DNA of 64,000 nucleotides, taken from assembly GCA_963575645.1 (NCBI GenBank), contig OY754468.1, forward strand, positions 49,983,665-50,047,664, read 5' to 3'. The notes under the pieces were generated by a model that had not been told where the DNA came from, searched no databases, and was given only the letters and a program-made list of their open reading frames with translations. How positions within the stretch are numbered: position 1 is the first letter of the stretch; each line of letters starts with the position of its first letter. Shown here piece after piece: positions 30,276 to 40,800 of this stretch. Source of the DNA: Xanthostigma xanthostigma. Taxonomy: Eukaryota > Arthropoda > Insecta > Raphidioptera > Raphidiidae. A program made the translations under genes and the position numbers.

Positions 30276-30881
30276 TTCAAAAACAATATGATTTTACAAA
30301 AAAGTAGTGAACTACACTTGTGACATCACACGGAGTTTTTTGAAAGCTGTTAGTTCATACATTCTGGCGCTTTAGTCGATTTGCATAGACATGTCCTAAA
30401 TGAAATACACTGCATTTGTCAACACAGCAACCATGTATATATTTTTTTTTTAACCGGATTAGTACCATATTTTTTTATATAAAAATCGGCTCAGTCGTTT
30501 TTAACTGACTTTAATAAAAGAGATTTTTTATATGTTATTGAGAGAAAACGACATTCAACAAGTACAGCTAAAGAACTTGTTACTACGTGGTCGTGGCACA
30601 TGATTTCAGTGTCAATCCGAAATTCATAAAATAAAAACATAATTGAAATTTATTTTAAATTAAACTTAATTAAATCTTTTCTTTGCGATTATAAACGAAG
30701 CTATAACTCAAATATCGAGCGTCTATAAACACTAGCAGTCCGGCCAACTTCGCCCGGATTTGAAGATTGCCTATTAAAGATAGACAGGCTGTAACGAACT
30801 TTTTTAATGGAGAACCTATATTATTACTCAAATATTTTTTTAGTTAAATACATTCAAGCACAAAGAATTGTATATATTAAA
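30276..30881. other. Intergenic, nothing firm
   Basis: Contains AAAAATCGGCTCAGTCGTTT (30482), the usual RTE/SINE 3' motif, and ATATCGAGCGTCTATAA (30712), an end of the GACGCTC inverted-repeat family. Confidence 0.35.
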
Positions 30882-31274
30882 TCCGCTGCACACGAGGCTG
30901 GATTTGCCGTTCCTTTCTAGATTTCACTACTAGTTTTCTAGCGCTGGTTTTCTTGATTGCTATTAAGTGCCCGCTTCACACGAGACGTCTTTACAAGCTT
31001 GCTCTGCAGGTAGATTCCGGTGCGCGCGCAGTAAAAAAATTTATACATTTATTGTCTCTGAACAAAACACGCACTACGGCATAGTGTTTGTTTGTGGGCG
31101 TTTGTTCAAGTAGCCAACGTGACAAATTGACTGGTTAGCCCCTGTTCTAATTTTAAAACCTATCTTGTGAGCTAGCAGGCGAGCCCGCAGTGACGTCATT
31201 TACAGCTTCGTACGCAGCCTAGCGGTCAGCAGAAGTCTAAGGAGTGTTTCTAGCATCGTGTGCAGCCGCCTTAA
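30882..31274. mobile_element. Inverted-repeat element, CTGCACACGAGGC family, copy 2
   Basis: Ends CCGCTGCACACGAGGCT and, inverted, AGGCGGCTGCACACGATGC. The interior shares CTAGTTTTCTAGCGCTG, TGTTCAAGT and GCAGTGACGTCATTT with the copy at 11267-11695. It inserts about 12 bases downstream of the CPVL copy 1 stop codon. Confidence 0.7.
31048..31053 (-). terminator. Likely poly(A) signal of CPVL copy 1, inside a transposon
   Basis: AATAAA on the minus strand about 235 bases after the stop codon. It lies inside the inverted-repeat element that begins about 12 bases after the stop, so the mobile element probably supplies the 3' UTR and processing signal. Confidence 0.4.
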
Positions 31275-31285
31275 GTTTAGATAAG

Positions 31286-32665
31286 TCATAAGCCAAACAC
31301 TTCGTTTCTAACAAATTTTGTGATTAAATTCATAGCCCATTTTGGTTGATCCATTGGCACCAAATGTCCAGCGTTGCGCACTAAAACTTCTGTTAGATTT
31401 CCCGCCAACTTGACGTATCCTGCAAGATCTCCATCGATGTACCATTTCTGGCGACGTGCCGTTTTATACTCATCTGCACCACTAAATGACAAGTGTTGTA
31501 AAAAGTTGACCATCAGAGGATACGGAAGTGTCAAATCCAGCTGTCCATTGTACAACAATACTCTGTAGTGCGAAAGAAGTTCGGAAAGCCACGGTTCAAT
31601 GGATAGCATTGAATCAATGTACAAATTTCTGTATATTTTGATGGAGTGATCAAAGAACGGTCGATTTCCAACATGCATGGCGTCTCTCATATCACTTCGT
31701 CGTAAAAAATCACTCACTGTACTTGTCTTGAACGTACCCTCAGAATGTAAATAATTATAAATGAAATTGAATCCACTTGCATTCTCATAATAATCCCACT
31801 GGTCGTTGAAAACGTCGTGAGCAATTTGGAAATTCCTCTCCTTCATTAGCTCAATAATTCGATTTTCAAATTCTTCACCTTTTTTGCGTTGATCTATATC
31901 AATTATACCTAACTGATAAAAATATTGCCCGTAGTTCATTTGATGTTCTCTATTAAAAACTCCATTTCCTATAGCTAAGCCTTCCAAATTAATTTTTTGA
32001 TTTGCCGTCGGATTGCTTTTGTGTATTTTGTATGCAACAGCTGGTATGTATTTTCCGGCATATGATTCGCCGGTTATAAAAAAGGAATTGTTTTGCAAAT
32101 TCGGAAAAAGTTGAAAGAATTGCAAAAGCGCGATGTATAAGTTATAGGCAATGTCCTCTTGTGATTTTGCAAAACCATTATCGTCGTCAGTAAAGCTGAA
32201 TCCAGCTCCAACGGGATTATCAATATAAATAACGGAATGATTATTATTCCAGCTGTACTGTCTGGTTTCTAAAAGTTGTTTATTTCTCACAAAATACGGT
32301 CCATGTTCAAGAAATAAGCCAAACATAGATGATCCTCCAGGGCCTCCTTGAAGCCATAGCAAAACTGGATCATTTTCAAAATCATTTCTTGACGGAAAAA
32401 ACCAAAAGAATAAATTCGAATTATAATTTTTATTGACAGTTAAAAAACCTGAATAGCTGATAATATCACTGAAGTCCGTTTTTGATGCATTTTGCGCCTC
32501 TTGAATCTTGCCTTGTTCGATGAGGGGTGTCAAAAATAAAGCTTCTGAAGTACTTCTTTCAATTCGATCGTTATCAAATTCAATTGTCGGGAAAAATCGT
32601 GGATGCGTGGCATTGACGAACTTAAAACAAATAATAACAAACACAAAATACACATTTTTAATCAT
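31286..32665 (-). CDS. Serine carboxypeptidase, vitellogenic carboxypeptidase-like (CPVL, family S10), copy 1
   Basis: A single exon of 459 residues from the Met that precedes a signal peptide (MIKNVYFVFVIICFKFVNA, likely cut before THPRFF); an upstream in-frame Met at 32749 would bury the signal and is disfavoured. Family S10 enzymes remove C-terminal residues from peptides in the secretory or lysosomal pathway. The substrate-binding segment LLWLQGGPGGSS (102-113) is present, as is the catalytic triad: Ser201 in GESYAG, Asp377 in NGQLD, His434 in NAGH. Length is normal for CPVL. N-glycosylation sequons are visible (NNS, NLT). The mature protein has no cysteine; the only one (Cys13) lies in the signal peptide. 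It is one of two tandem copies with the partner 1.5 kb upstream. A TATAAAAA element lies at 32788-32781. Confidence 0.95.
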   Translation of the reverse strand: MIKNVYFVFVIICFKFVNATHPRFFPTIEFDNDRIERSTSEALFLTPLIEQGKIQEAQNASKTDFSDIISYSGFLTVNKNYNSNLFFWFFPSRNDFENDPVLLWLQGGPGGSSMFGLFLEHGPYFVRNKQLLETRQYSWNNNHSVIYIDNPVGAGFSFTDDDNGFAKSQEDIAYNLYIALLQFFQLFPNLQNNSFFITGESYAGKYIPAVAYKIHKSNPTANQKINLEGLAIGNGVFNREHQMNYGQYFYQLGIIDIDQRKKGEEFENRIIELMKERNFQIAHDVFNDQWDYYENASGFNFIYNYLHSEGTFKTSTVSDFLRRSDMRDAMHVGNRPFFDHSIKIYRNLYIDSMLSIEPWLSELLSHYRVLLYNGQLDLTLPYPLMVNFLQHLSFSGADEYKTARRQKWYIDGDLAGYVKLAGNLTEVLVRNAGHLVPMDQPKWAMNLITKFVRNEVFGL

Positions 32666-32799
32666 TTTTTTTAAACTAGTAACACTTTTTAAAACAATTG
32701 AAAAAGCCACCGATGAAATATTATTATTGAGACCACATTTTAATAACAATATTCAACATTCATACTGTATTAACTAATTATTTTTATAATGTCTCATGT

Positions 32800-33900
32800 T
32801 ATCTGTACACCACAAACCTGTATCTGACACTATTTATGAATATTTTTTAATAGTTTTGTTCCCATTGGTGGGTTTTGCCACATCAAGGAAAAGATGTAAT
32901 TAACTTAACAGATAATATACCATTCAAAACAAATTTGATATCCAGCACTAGTATTAGGTATAATTGTAGTTCTAGATATTAAATTGTTTCGAAAGTTATA
33001 AATATAAACGAAATTTGTTCATATGCTCACTTTTTTTAGTGTGAGGAACCAAATCTGGTAACTGTTATAATAAAGAAACTTTTTACCAGCGTTTTATTTT
33101 TCTTCACATTTTAACTCAGTGTTCGTCTCCGATTTAATAATATATAAATAACCTATATTACTTGGAAAGAAGTAGGTTGTTAAACAGGAAAAGGATTTTA
33201 CAAATCGGTTTAGTAACACCTAAGATTATCCGCTGCAAAAAACAGACACTATAAATATTAGTATTGATTACACATGTCAAAGCAAATTACAAACCAAAAA
33301 ATTAATAAGAAATAGTTTCTTTGTTTCATAGAATTTTATTAATTTGTAATGTTTTATGATTACTATAGACAGTTTTTATCAATTTGTGTTTGTTGCTGAT
33401 AACAATTTTATAACGATTTTTTGTCAAAGGTCATATTTTTTGTTTATAGAATGTATGACTTTGTAATTATAAATGTTAAATTTAACATTGCATTAATAAA
33501 ATAAGCAACAATATTTTATTTTTTAAAGATCACCAATAGCTGTTTGCGTCTAGTACGGATTAATATTTAATTGCTCTTCAATTCAAAAATCCAACACATA
33601 CTTTCACTAGTTCCCGGACTAGAACCTGGGAGCTAAAGGAACTTTAATTGCAACTAAAAAATTGCGACATAATCCTTGAAATCAGAGTGACAATAATTTA
33701 TAGGCGAAATCATTGATCAGTATTGTAATTATAGAAACACATTTGACGCAATCATTTTGAAGTGAAACTTTTTTACGAACAGCTCGATTCATGCGATCGA
33801 AAGCGTACGAATAAACACGAATGTGACTATAGTCAACGTTAAACATTTTTTTTTCAATTTAATAATTCAGAGCGTTGTTATCTACGGACATATTCTAGAA
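32800..33900. other. Spacer between the two carboxypeptidase genes
   Basis: AT-rich, no gene. TAGTTCCCGGACTAGAACCT (about 33608) reads on the minus strand as a tRNA-like T-arm (GGTTCTAGTCC), probably a SINE head. A minus-strand ATTAAA at 33863-33858 could serve CPVL copy 2. Confidence 0.35.
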
Positions 33901-34101
33901 CAGCGCTAGACAACCTCGGCTCTTTGGGCTCCCAGGCGCTCTCCAGGTAGTTCCCATAAGAGTGGGAGAGGTACATAACGAAACTATACTTGTCTCACTT
34001 GTAGTCGTAAATTTACCTGGGCGTAACGAACAATAGAGACCTTTGAACCAATAGAGATTAGTGCAGGTCGCTCTTCAGAATTCGTAGGTTGCCGAGCGCT
34101 G
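33901..34101. mobile_element. hAT-like miniature element after CPVL copy 2
   Basis: Terminal inverted repeats CAGCGCTAGACAACCT and, inverted, CAGCGCTCGGCAACCT (14 of 16). Flanking octamers are only weakly similar (ttctagaa / atccaaaa). It ends about 16 bases downstream of the CPVL copy 2 stop codon. Confidence 0.6.
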
Positions 34102-34116
34102 ATCCAAAACTGTTAA

Positions 34117-35529
34117 TTAGAACGGAAATATAAAATTATTGTCAGAATATAAATCAAGCATTTCATTTCTAACAAATTTAAAAATTAAATCCAATGTCCA
34201 TTTAGGTTGATCCGTCGGAGCCAAGTGTCCAGCATTGCGGATTAAAACTTCTGTTAAATTACCAGCTACTTTGATGTACCCTGCTAAATCGTTTTCGACG
34301 TACCATTTGAGTCGTGGTGCTGTTTTGTATTCGCTTGCTCCACTGAAATGCAAGTTCTGTAAAAAGTTAACCATCAACGGATAAGGAAGCGTCAGATCTA
34401 ACTGTCCGTTGTACAATAAAACTCTATAGTTCGACAATAGTTCGGAAATCCACGCTGCACCAGATTGCATGGAGTCAAGATATAACTTTGTGTAAACAAT
34501 ATCTGATCCATCAATATACGATCGATTGCCAACATGTATTGCAGTTCTTATATCACTTCGTTGTAAAAAATCATACACTACACTTGAATTAATGTACGAT
34601 TCAGAATATAAATAATTGATAAACATATTAAATCCACTGGCTTTCGAATAATGATCCCATAACTGGTCGTAAGCAATGTGTGATTGGTTCCATTTTTCTT
34701 CTTGAATTAATTGTAGGATTTGAGTCTCAATTCCTTTGCCTGTCTGGTATTGATTTGAATCAATAAGACCTATTTGATAAAAATATTGTCCAAAGTCTAA
34801 TTGAGATTTTCGTTCAAAAATTCCGTTACCGACGGCTATTCCTTCTAAGTTAATTTTTTGATTTGCTGTCGGGTTGCTTTTGTGTATTTTGTACGCAATT
34901 GCTGGAACATATTTTCCGGCATACGATTCTCCAGTTATATAAAATGAATTGTTCTGCAGAGTTGGGAACAGCTGGAAGAATTGCAGAAGCGAATTGTACA
35001 AATTGGAAGCAACGTCTTCCTCAGTTGTGGAATAACCATTATCATTGTCAGTGAAACTGAATCCAGTGCCAACTGGATTGTCGATATAAATTACTGAATG
35101 GTTATTGTTCCAGCTGTATTGTCTCAATTGTAAACAAGTTTTATTTTTTACAAAATATGGTCCATTTTCGAAAAACAATCCAAACAACGAAGAGCTTCCA
35201 GGACCTCCTTGAAGCCATAATAATACTGGATCGTTTTTAAAATCATTTTTTGAAGGAAAAAACCAAAAAAATAAATTCGAATTGTATTCTTTGTTAACTG
35301 TTAAAAAACCTGAATAGCTGAGTATGTTTTCTAAGCTCGATTTTGATGCATTTTGTGCTTCTTGAATCTTGCCTTGTTCGATAAGGGGTGTCAAAAACAA
35401 AGCTTCCGAAGTTGTTCTTTCGTTATTAACAGACGAAGATTTTATTGTTGGAAAATATCGTGGATATTGAGCTGCATTAATGAACTCAATATGAACAATA
35501 AACAACACAAAAAACACTTTTTCAATCAT
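34117..35529 (-). CDS. Serine carboxypeptidase, vitellogenic carboxypeptidase-like (CPVL, family S10), copy 2
   Basis: A single exon of 470 residues starting at the Met of MIEKVFFVLFIVHIEFINA, a signal peptide that aligns with that of the neighbouring copy; the earlier in-frame Met at 35583 is less likely. Substrate-binding segment LLWLQGGPGSSS. Triad: Ser202 (GESYAG), Asp378 (NGQLD), His435 (NAGHLAP). The mature enzyme has one cysteine (Cys132), so no internal disulfide is possible. It carries an 11-residue C-terminal extension (YSDNNFIFPF and neighbours) absent from the other copy. By eye the two are colinear without large gaps and alike over most of their length, so they are a tandem duplication. 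A TATATAA element lies at 35615-35609. Intact and apparently functional. Confidence 0.95.
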   Translation of the reverse strand: MIEKVFFVLFIVHIEFINAAQYPRYFPTIKSSSVNNERTTSEALFLTPLIEQGKIQEAQNASKSSLENILSYSGFLTVNKEYNSNLFFWFFPSKNDFKNDPVLLWLQGGPGSSSLFGLFFENGPYFVKNKTCLQLRQYSWNNNHSVIYIDNPVGTGFSFTDNDNGYSTTEEDVASNLYNSLLQFFQLFPTLQNNSFYITGESYAGKYVPAIAYKIHKSNPTANQKINLEGIAVGNGIFERKSQLDFGQYFYQIGLIDSNQYQTGKGIETQILQLIQEEKWNQSHIAYDQLWDHYSKASGFNMFINYLYSESYINSSVVYDFLQRSDIRTAIHVGNRSYIDGSDIVYTKLYLDSMQSGAAWISELLSNYRVLLYNGQLDLTLPYPLMVNFLQNLHFSGASEYKTAPRLKWYVENDLAGYIKVAGNLTEVLIRNAGHLAPTDQPKWTLDLIFKFVRNEMLDLYSDNNFIFPF

Positions 35530-35616
35530 TTTCAAAACGAAATTCAATACATTCTCAAAAATAAGCACAAATATCGATTTCAAATAACAGCGTACTACTG
35601 TTCCATAATTATATAA

Positions 35617-36417
35617 AACACTAACTTGAATTTTATCCCATCGAGAAATATTATTGCATTTATTTCTATTTGTTTAGTTTATCAACACAATACACCACCC
35701 AAAACAATTTTAGGATTAGAATATTACTAACTAGTACCAGCGTAATAAGAGGAACATAAAGTAGCCTATCCTTCTAGTTGAGGAGTTATACGTGTACCAA
35801 ATTTCACTAAAATCAAATTAGGGGTTTAAGAGTTACGACAGAGCAGACAAATAGGAAAATATGAATGCTCATAAAGGACGATATTTCTTTTAAAAAAATA
35901 ATGCATATACAGAAAGCTTCCTTAATGTCTTTAAAAATTTCAAAATTATATATCTATGTACAAACCTTTTTTACCTGTCAGTAAATGAAGGCATAAATGC
36001 ATTTCTCAGGAAAAGAACAAAAAGAAAAAGAAAATAGATAAATTAATTTGTGAATGACAAACATTTTATGACTACTCTAGATGAAGGTTTATTGACTTGG
36101 TGATAAAATAATATACTTATATCGTTTTTTTATCAAAGGTCGTTTTGATTATATATCATTTTACCAATTTAGCATTTAAAATTGATCATACATTTAATTA
36201 AAATAAAGAAATCTGCGGATTTTCAAAGTTCAAAGGTATTAAGCACGAAGTATAGAAGATAGGAGTCGCGAACGCAATGTTAAAAATGTTGCTTTGATTT
36301 GATGGATAAATCTTTTGTAGGTAGAGTAGCCAACTTTGTACGAAGTGCTCGTTTAAATCGTGGCGCAGTTAAGAATCGCACACAATCCCATTTTTTTAAA
36401 ATTAATTATATAACATA
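35617..36417. other. Upstream region of CPVL copy 2
   Basis: Contains a retroposon-like tail near 35730-35850 (GTGTACCAAATTTCACTAAA, then AATCAAATTAGGGG). No gene is seen. Confidence 0.35.
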
Positions 36418-36770
36418 CTAGCGGTTCCGCCCGGTTTCACCCGGGTGCAAAAGAACGAATGGGGAAGGTACATGAGTACGCACATTCATCTTAGTTTGCC
36501 GAAATGAATGTTGTGTCCAAATTTCATGATGATCGGAGTTACCGTTCAAAAGTTTTTGTCGGACGAACAAATTTTGAGTTACATTTTGCAACATTTTTCA
36601 TTGATGCTCCGCTCCTATTGGTCGTAGCGTGATATTATATAGCCTATAGCCTTCCTCGATGAATGGGTTATCCAAAAAAAAAAAAATTCAATTTGAACTA
36701 GTAGTTCCTGAGATTAGCGTGCTCAACCAAACAAACAAACTCTACAGCTTTATATATACCTAAGTATAGA
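36418..36770 (-). mobile_element. Non-autonomous Helitron, minus orientation
   Basis: Read on the minus strand it starts TCTATACTTAGG, carries AACTACTAGTTC, AGGCTATAGGCTATAT and CATTCATTTCGGCAAACTAA, and ends CACCCGGGTGAAACCGGGCG then GAACCGCTAG. Same family as 13760-14375 but without the tRNA-like insert. Confidence 0.7.
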
Positions 36771-37014
36771 TAAGAGTTTCAATAAGTAACTTTTGTTCTT
36801 TGTTTATTGAGTCGCTTTAATATTTATCAAAATAAAATCAATAAAAATAACAATGACGATGCGTTCTGAACATCAGCGCTTTTACTGTCTAGAAATCAAC
36901 TATAATGTGGATCACTTGTTATGGTCGCAAAAATCATGAAAAGCCAATGTGTTTCGCACTCCCTTCTATCATTTTATACTTCATGGTAATAAGGCTAAAC
37001 AATTTGCGATGAAA

Positions 37015-37095
37015 TAAATACTTCTATCGAGCGGTAAAGCATTGACTTCGGGCTCGGAAGATGTTGAATTCAAATCCCGATGAACCTCGACGATT
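37015..37095 (+). repeat. tRNA-like SINE head
   Basis: GAGCGGTAAAGC resembles a D arm and TTCAAATCCCGATG a T arm (B box), with TTGACTTCGGGCTCGGAA between them. The stems are imperfect. Probably a tRNA-derived SINE promoter region. Confidence 0.4.
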
Positions 37096-37462
37096 TTTTC
37101 TCTGCTGACTTTCGCTAAGAAATAATAATATGGTGTTTCAAATTTCTGGGAAGCAGCATAGCAGCACAAAAAGCGTCTGTATGATGAATTATTTAAATTA
37201 TGCACCTTAAAAATTTTTGGTGGTTATACTCAGGCAGTCACCCTCCGTAGTGCAGCATTAGAAAACTTTGCATGTATAACTTCTTTAATTTTTTTTTATT
37301 TCAATTTCCGTACTTCAGGCCTACTTAGATTTAAATACAATACGTGTATTTGATAAAAAAACACAGTTGAGCAAATCTCTGAACAACACCTATACAAAGA
37401 ATGGAACAATATATATCTTAGTGCTAACACAAAAACTAAATTATGATTTGAAATTAATTAAA

Positions 37463-37861
37463 CTAATAATCGTCGTCTTCCGATTCACTTTGTTCTTTTG
37501 CTTTTCGTTCTTTTTCTTTACGAGCCAGTTCTTGTTTCTCTTTTAATAGTTTGGAATACTCTGCTATTTCTTCATCTGGGATAAGATATCCAAGTTTGCG
37601 CATTTCTTCTATAATAAATGGGTTCGTTCGAAACGATTCCAGCCACTCGGAATATATGTAAGTTCTATGAATTCCACCAAAATCTTTTGGTAAACATTTG
37701 GGGTCGATGTGCGCATGAAGTGATTCCAAATCGTTGCCATGGAAAAAGATTTTTTCACGCATTCTTTCATCCAAAAGCGGTTTGAAGATTGCATAAATCA
37801 TATCGAAAACCCACGATTGGTTTATAATATGAATAGCCTTGGTTCTCATTGGAAAGCTTGC
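37463..37861 (-). CDS. CRAL-TRIO gene B, last coding exon
   Basis: Acceptor GATTGTAG, then four codons (ASFP) ahead of MRTKAIHIINQSWVFD. It ends with a Lys/Glu-rich tail and SESEDDDY, stop at 37463. The in-frame Met at 37849 is internal, not a start. Contains EKIFFHGNDLESLHAH and CLPKDFGG. Confidence 0.93.
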   Translation of the reverse strand, partial: ASFPMRTKAIHIINQSWVFDMIYAIFKPLLDERMREKIFFHGNDLESLHAHIDPKCLPKDFGGIHRTYIYSEWLESFRTNPFIIEEMRKLGYLIPDEEIAEYSKLLKEKQELARKEKERKAKEQSESEDDDY

Positions 37862-40800
37862 CTACAATCAAATAATAACGTAATTATAAACGATTTATTT
37901 TGTATAGCCATTAACTGGTGGAGCTAGCTAAAACCAGAACCGTGTCAACGATTGGCGGGGATGCCAGTAGTAGGCTTAATTTATTGTCAATGACGTCAAA
38001 ACATTCCATAAAAAGGTTGCAAAATATGTGATCTAACCAATTCAGCAGTAATTTCCAAAAATCATCTAAACTTACCATTAAACAAAGTCTATGAAATGTT
38101 AATACTTACGATGAAGGTAGGTTTTGGTTGAGGATCATAAAATAAGCTTTACCACTAGCGAAACACTGGTAAAGCTTATTTTATGATCCTCAACCAAAAC
38201 CTTCCTTCATCTTAATAATCTATTGGATCAACACTACTTTATACTGAAGTTAATACTTACGACAATAAATTCTATCATTTTAGCTGCGATGGAAGGCGTG
38301 ACATTCCATGCGTGTTGTAAAGAGAGACCTTCCAAATCAAAAATACAGACTCCTCCTTTAATTTGCAGTCGAGCTTCCAAAATTCCTAATTCTAAGACTA
38401 ATACTGTTGCCCTGAAGATTTCTTCCACGGGATACTTACTGGGATCCCAATTTCCTGTCGACAAAATATACAATCATAATTATCAATAGTTCTAATGTTC
38501 AGTCAAAAGCAGTGACTATTGGTAGGAATCGGCTGTTCACCTTTTTTTCGTCGACTTACGTGGCAAAAGTGGACTCCACGAAAAACGCTTTTATTTTAAC
38601 GCGATAATATATAGCCTATGTCCATCATGGAGGTTCATTCTAAATAGTGGTGGAAGAATTTTTCAAATAGGTTCAATCGTGCGGAGATTACCCTCTACAT
38701 ACACACAAACTCACAAAATTCGCACTCTCTCTTTATAATATTAGTATAGATATATTTACACCAATGTACTGACTTTACGTGTAAATTTTCTCGATACGAT
38801 TTACACTGAAAGCAAGTTATGTCAAATAGTAGCTTCAGTGCATAAAAACAGTGAGAACATTATTTTTAGTAAATAAGAAACATTTTTTCTCTCAATATAA
38901 CAATATTATATTTGCTATAACCTGAACTCAATGTAATAAAAGTCAATATTTTGATTGAAATCTAACGTATTTATATTATTTAATTACCTATTTTGTATAT
39001 CATTAAACGTCTTCCCAATTGATCGGTATATGGAGGTACTGTTAATACGTCATCATCTCCAACATGTCCCATTTGTAGTGGATGAACGTCTTTATGTATA
39101 TCTGGATTATTCTCTTTGAAGTTATAATAATTTACCAACTGAAAATTATTTTAAAAAAATGTTTCAAACGTCAATAGCTATTTAAGCTACAAGTTCAGAA
39201 AGTGATGAATTATGGCATGGGGTAATTACAAAACTCGTCTCTTACGGTTCAGGCGATATCCACACTCGCTTTCCTGTGCCACACCACAACCAAAAGCGAG
39301 TTCTGTAATTTCGTCGCAAGAAATTATGCAATTCTTTTTTTTTAACCGCAACCTTTGGCTTCAGGGTTTTGTCACATGTGCCAGCGTTTTATTCCCTATA
39401 CTTCAAAAACATGACTGGGACGCAATGAGGTTAACAGGAATTGGGAGATGAAGCAAGGAAAGCAATGGACTTATAGATGCAGGATCAACAGAAACACGAG
39501 AGTCTTCAGCGTCTTCTTCCCTATACTTCAAAAACATGACTGGGACGCAATGATGGATTGGTTAACAGGAATAGGAATGGGAAGCAAGGAAAGCAATGGA
39601 CTTATAAATGCAGGATCAATAGAAACACGAGAGTCTTCAGCGTCTTATTCCCTATACGTCAAAAACATGACTGGGACGCAATGATGGATAGGTTAACAGG
39701 AATTGGGATGGGAAGCAAGGAAAGCAATGGACTTATAAATGCAGGACCAGCACAAACACGAGAGTATTTCGTAAATTGATTAATAAGGTTAGGAACGACA
39801 CAGTGAAAGACATTAACTTTCTGGTAATATATGCAATCCTTGCTTTGAAAGTTTAATAAAAATAAAATCTATAAACTCACCAAGTTATAGGACTTTTCAA
39901 CATGAAAATATCTTGTTCTTAAAAATCGTACCAAAAAAGCATCGTCGGTCCTGTGTGGCGTCACTTCACCATTTCCTGTGAAAAATTAATAATATTAATA
40001 CTGTCATTTATGAACAGTGCAGCGACATGGCTTGATATACCCAAAGAATTGTTTTGTGAAGAATTGACTTTGCTACTTCCACCCTAAGCGGATTCCTAGC
40101 TAAGGATTAGAGAGGCTTAAAATGGACAGAAAAACTTAGCCTTTTATAATAATTAATACCTGCTCTTTGCGGCCTAATTAAAATTTCTGACGCCCTACCT
40201 AAAATTTTATGTTTGATGGCTCTGAATTCTGGATCAAAATCATTTTAAGATATATTGAGCCCTGAAAATTCTAGATGGCGGGCAGAATTTCAATTTTCTC
40301 TACATATAATAGCCTATTTTGATTGGTGTTGGTCCTTCGAGCCGGATCAACAACAGGCGTACTCGAGGTTAAAAACTTCATTTTTGATAGTTATATTGTC
40401 GGACTTGATTGATTTTCGATTTTTACATGTATATTTGTATTATCGAAAAAAGTGGAAACAGTTTTAAATTTTTATAATTCAATTTATGTATATTTTAATA
40501 AGGGAAAATATGTACTTCAGTGACTATGAAGTAACCATTAAAACATGCACCGAGAAAACTCAATATTAAAAGTTTCTGACACGACGAACGGAGTACGTTG
40601 TTCATTTCAATGATACTACCAATTTAATTTAGCAATAATTATAAAATAATTACATGACGTGATATGGCCAAAACAGGAAGGTTATAATAATTGTTTTTGT
40701 TACAATGTTTATCTCGCACTTTTTTATACTAAAGTCATAAAATGATTTATAACGTGTGAAACACTAGGGCCCTCAGCGTTACCAACAATAATATGCGTCG

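Noticed and set aside
34863-35054. Plus-strand frames opposite the carboxypeptidase genes (also 31374-31568, 32508-32777, 35353-35616)
   Set aside because: They are antisense shadows of well-supported coding frames and have no family resemblance.
39385-39770. CRISPR-like array
   Set aside because: The units are contiguous tandem repeats of 125-131 bases without unique spacers, in an insect intron.
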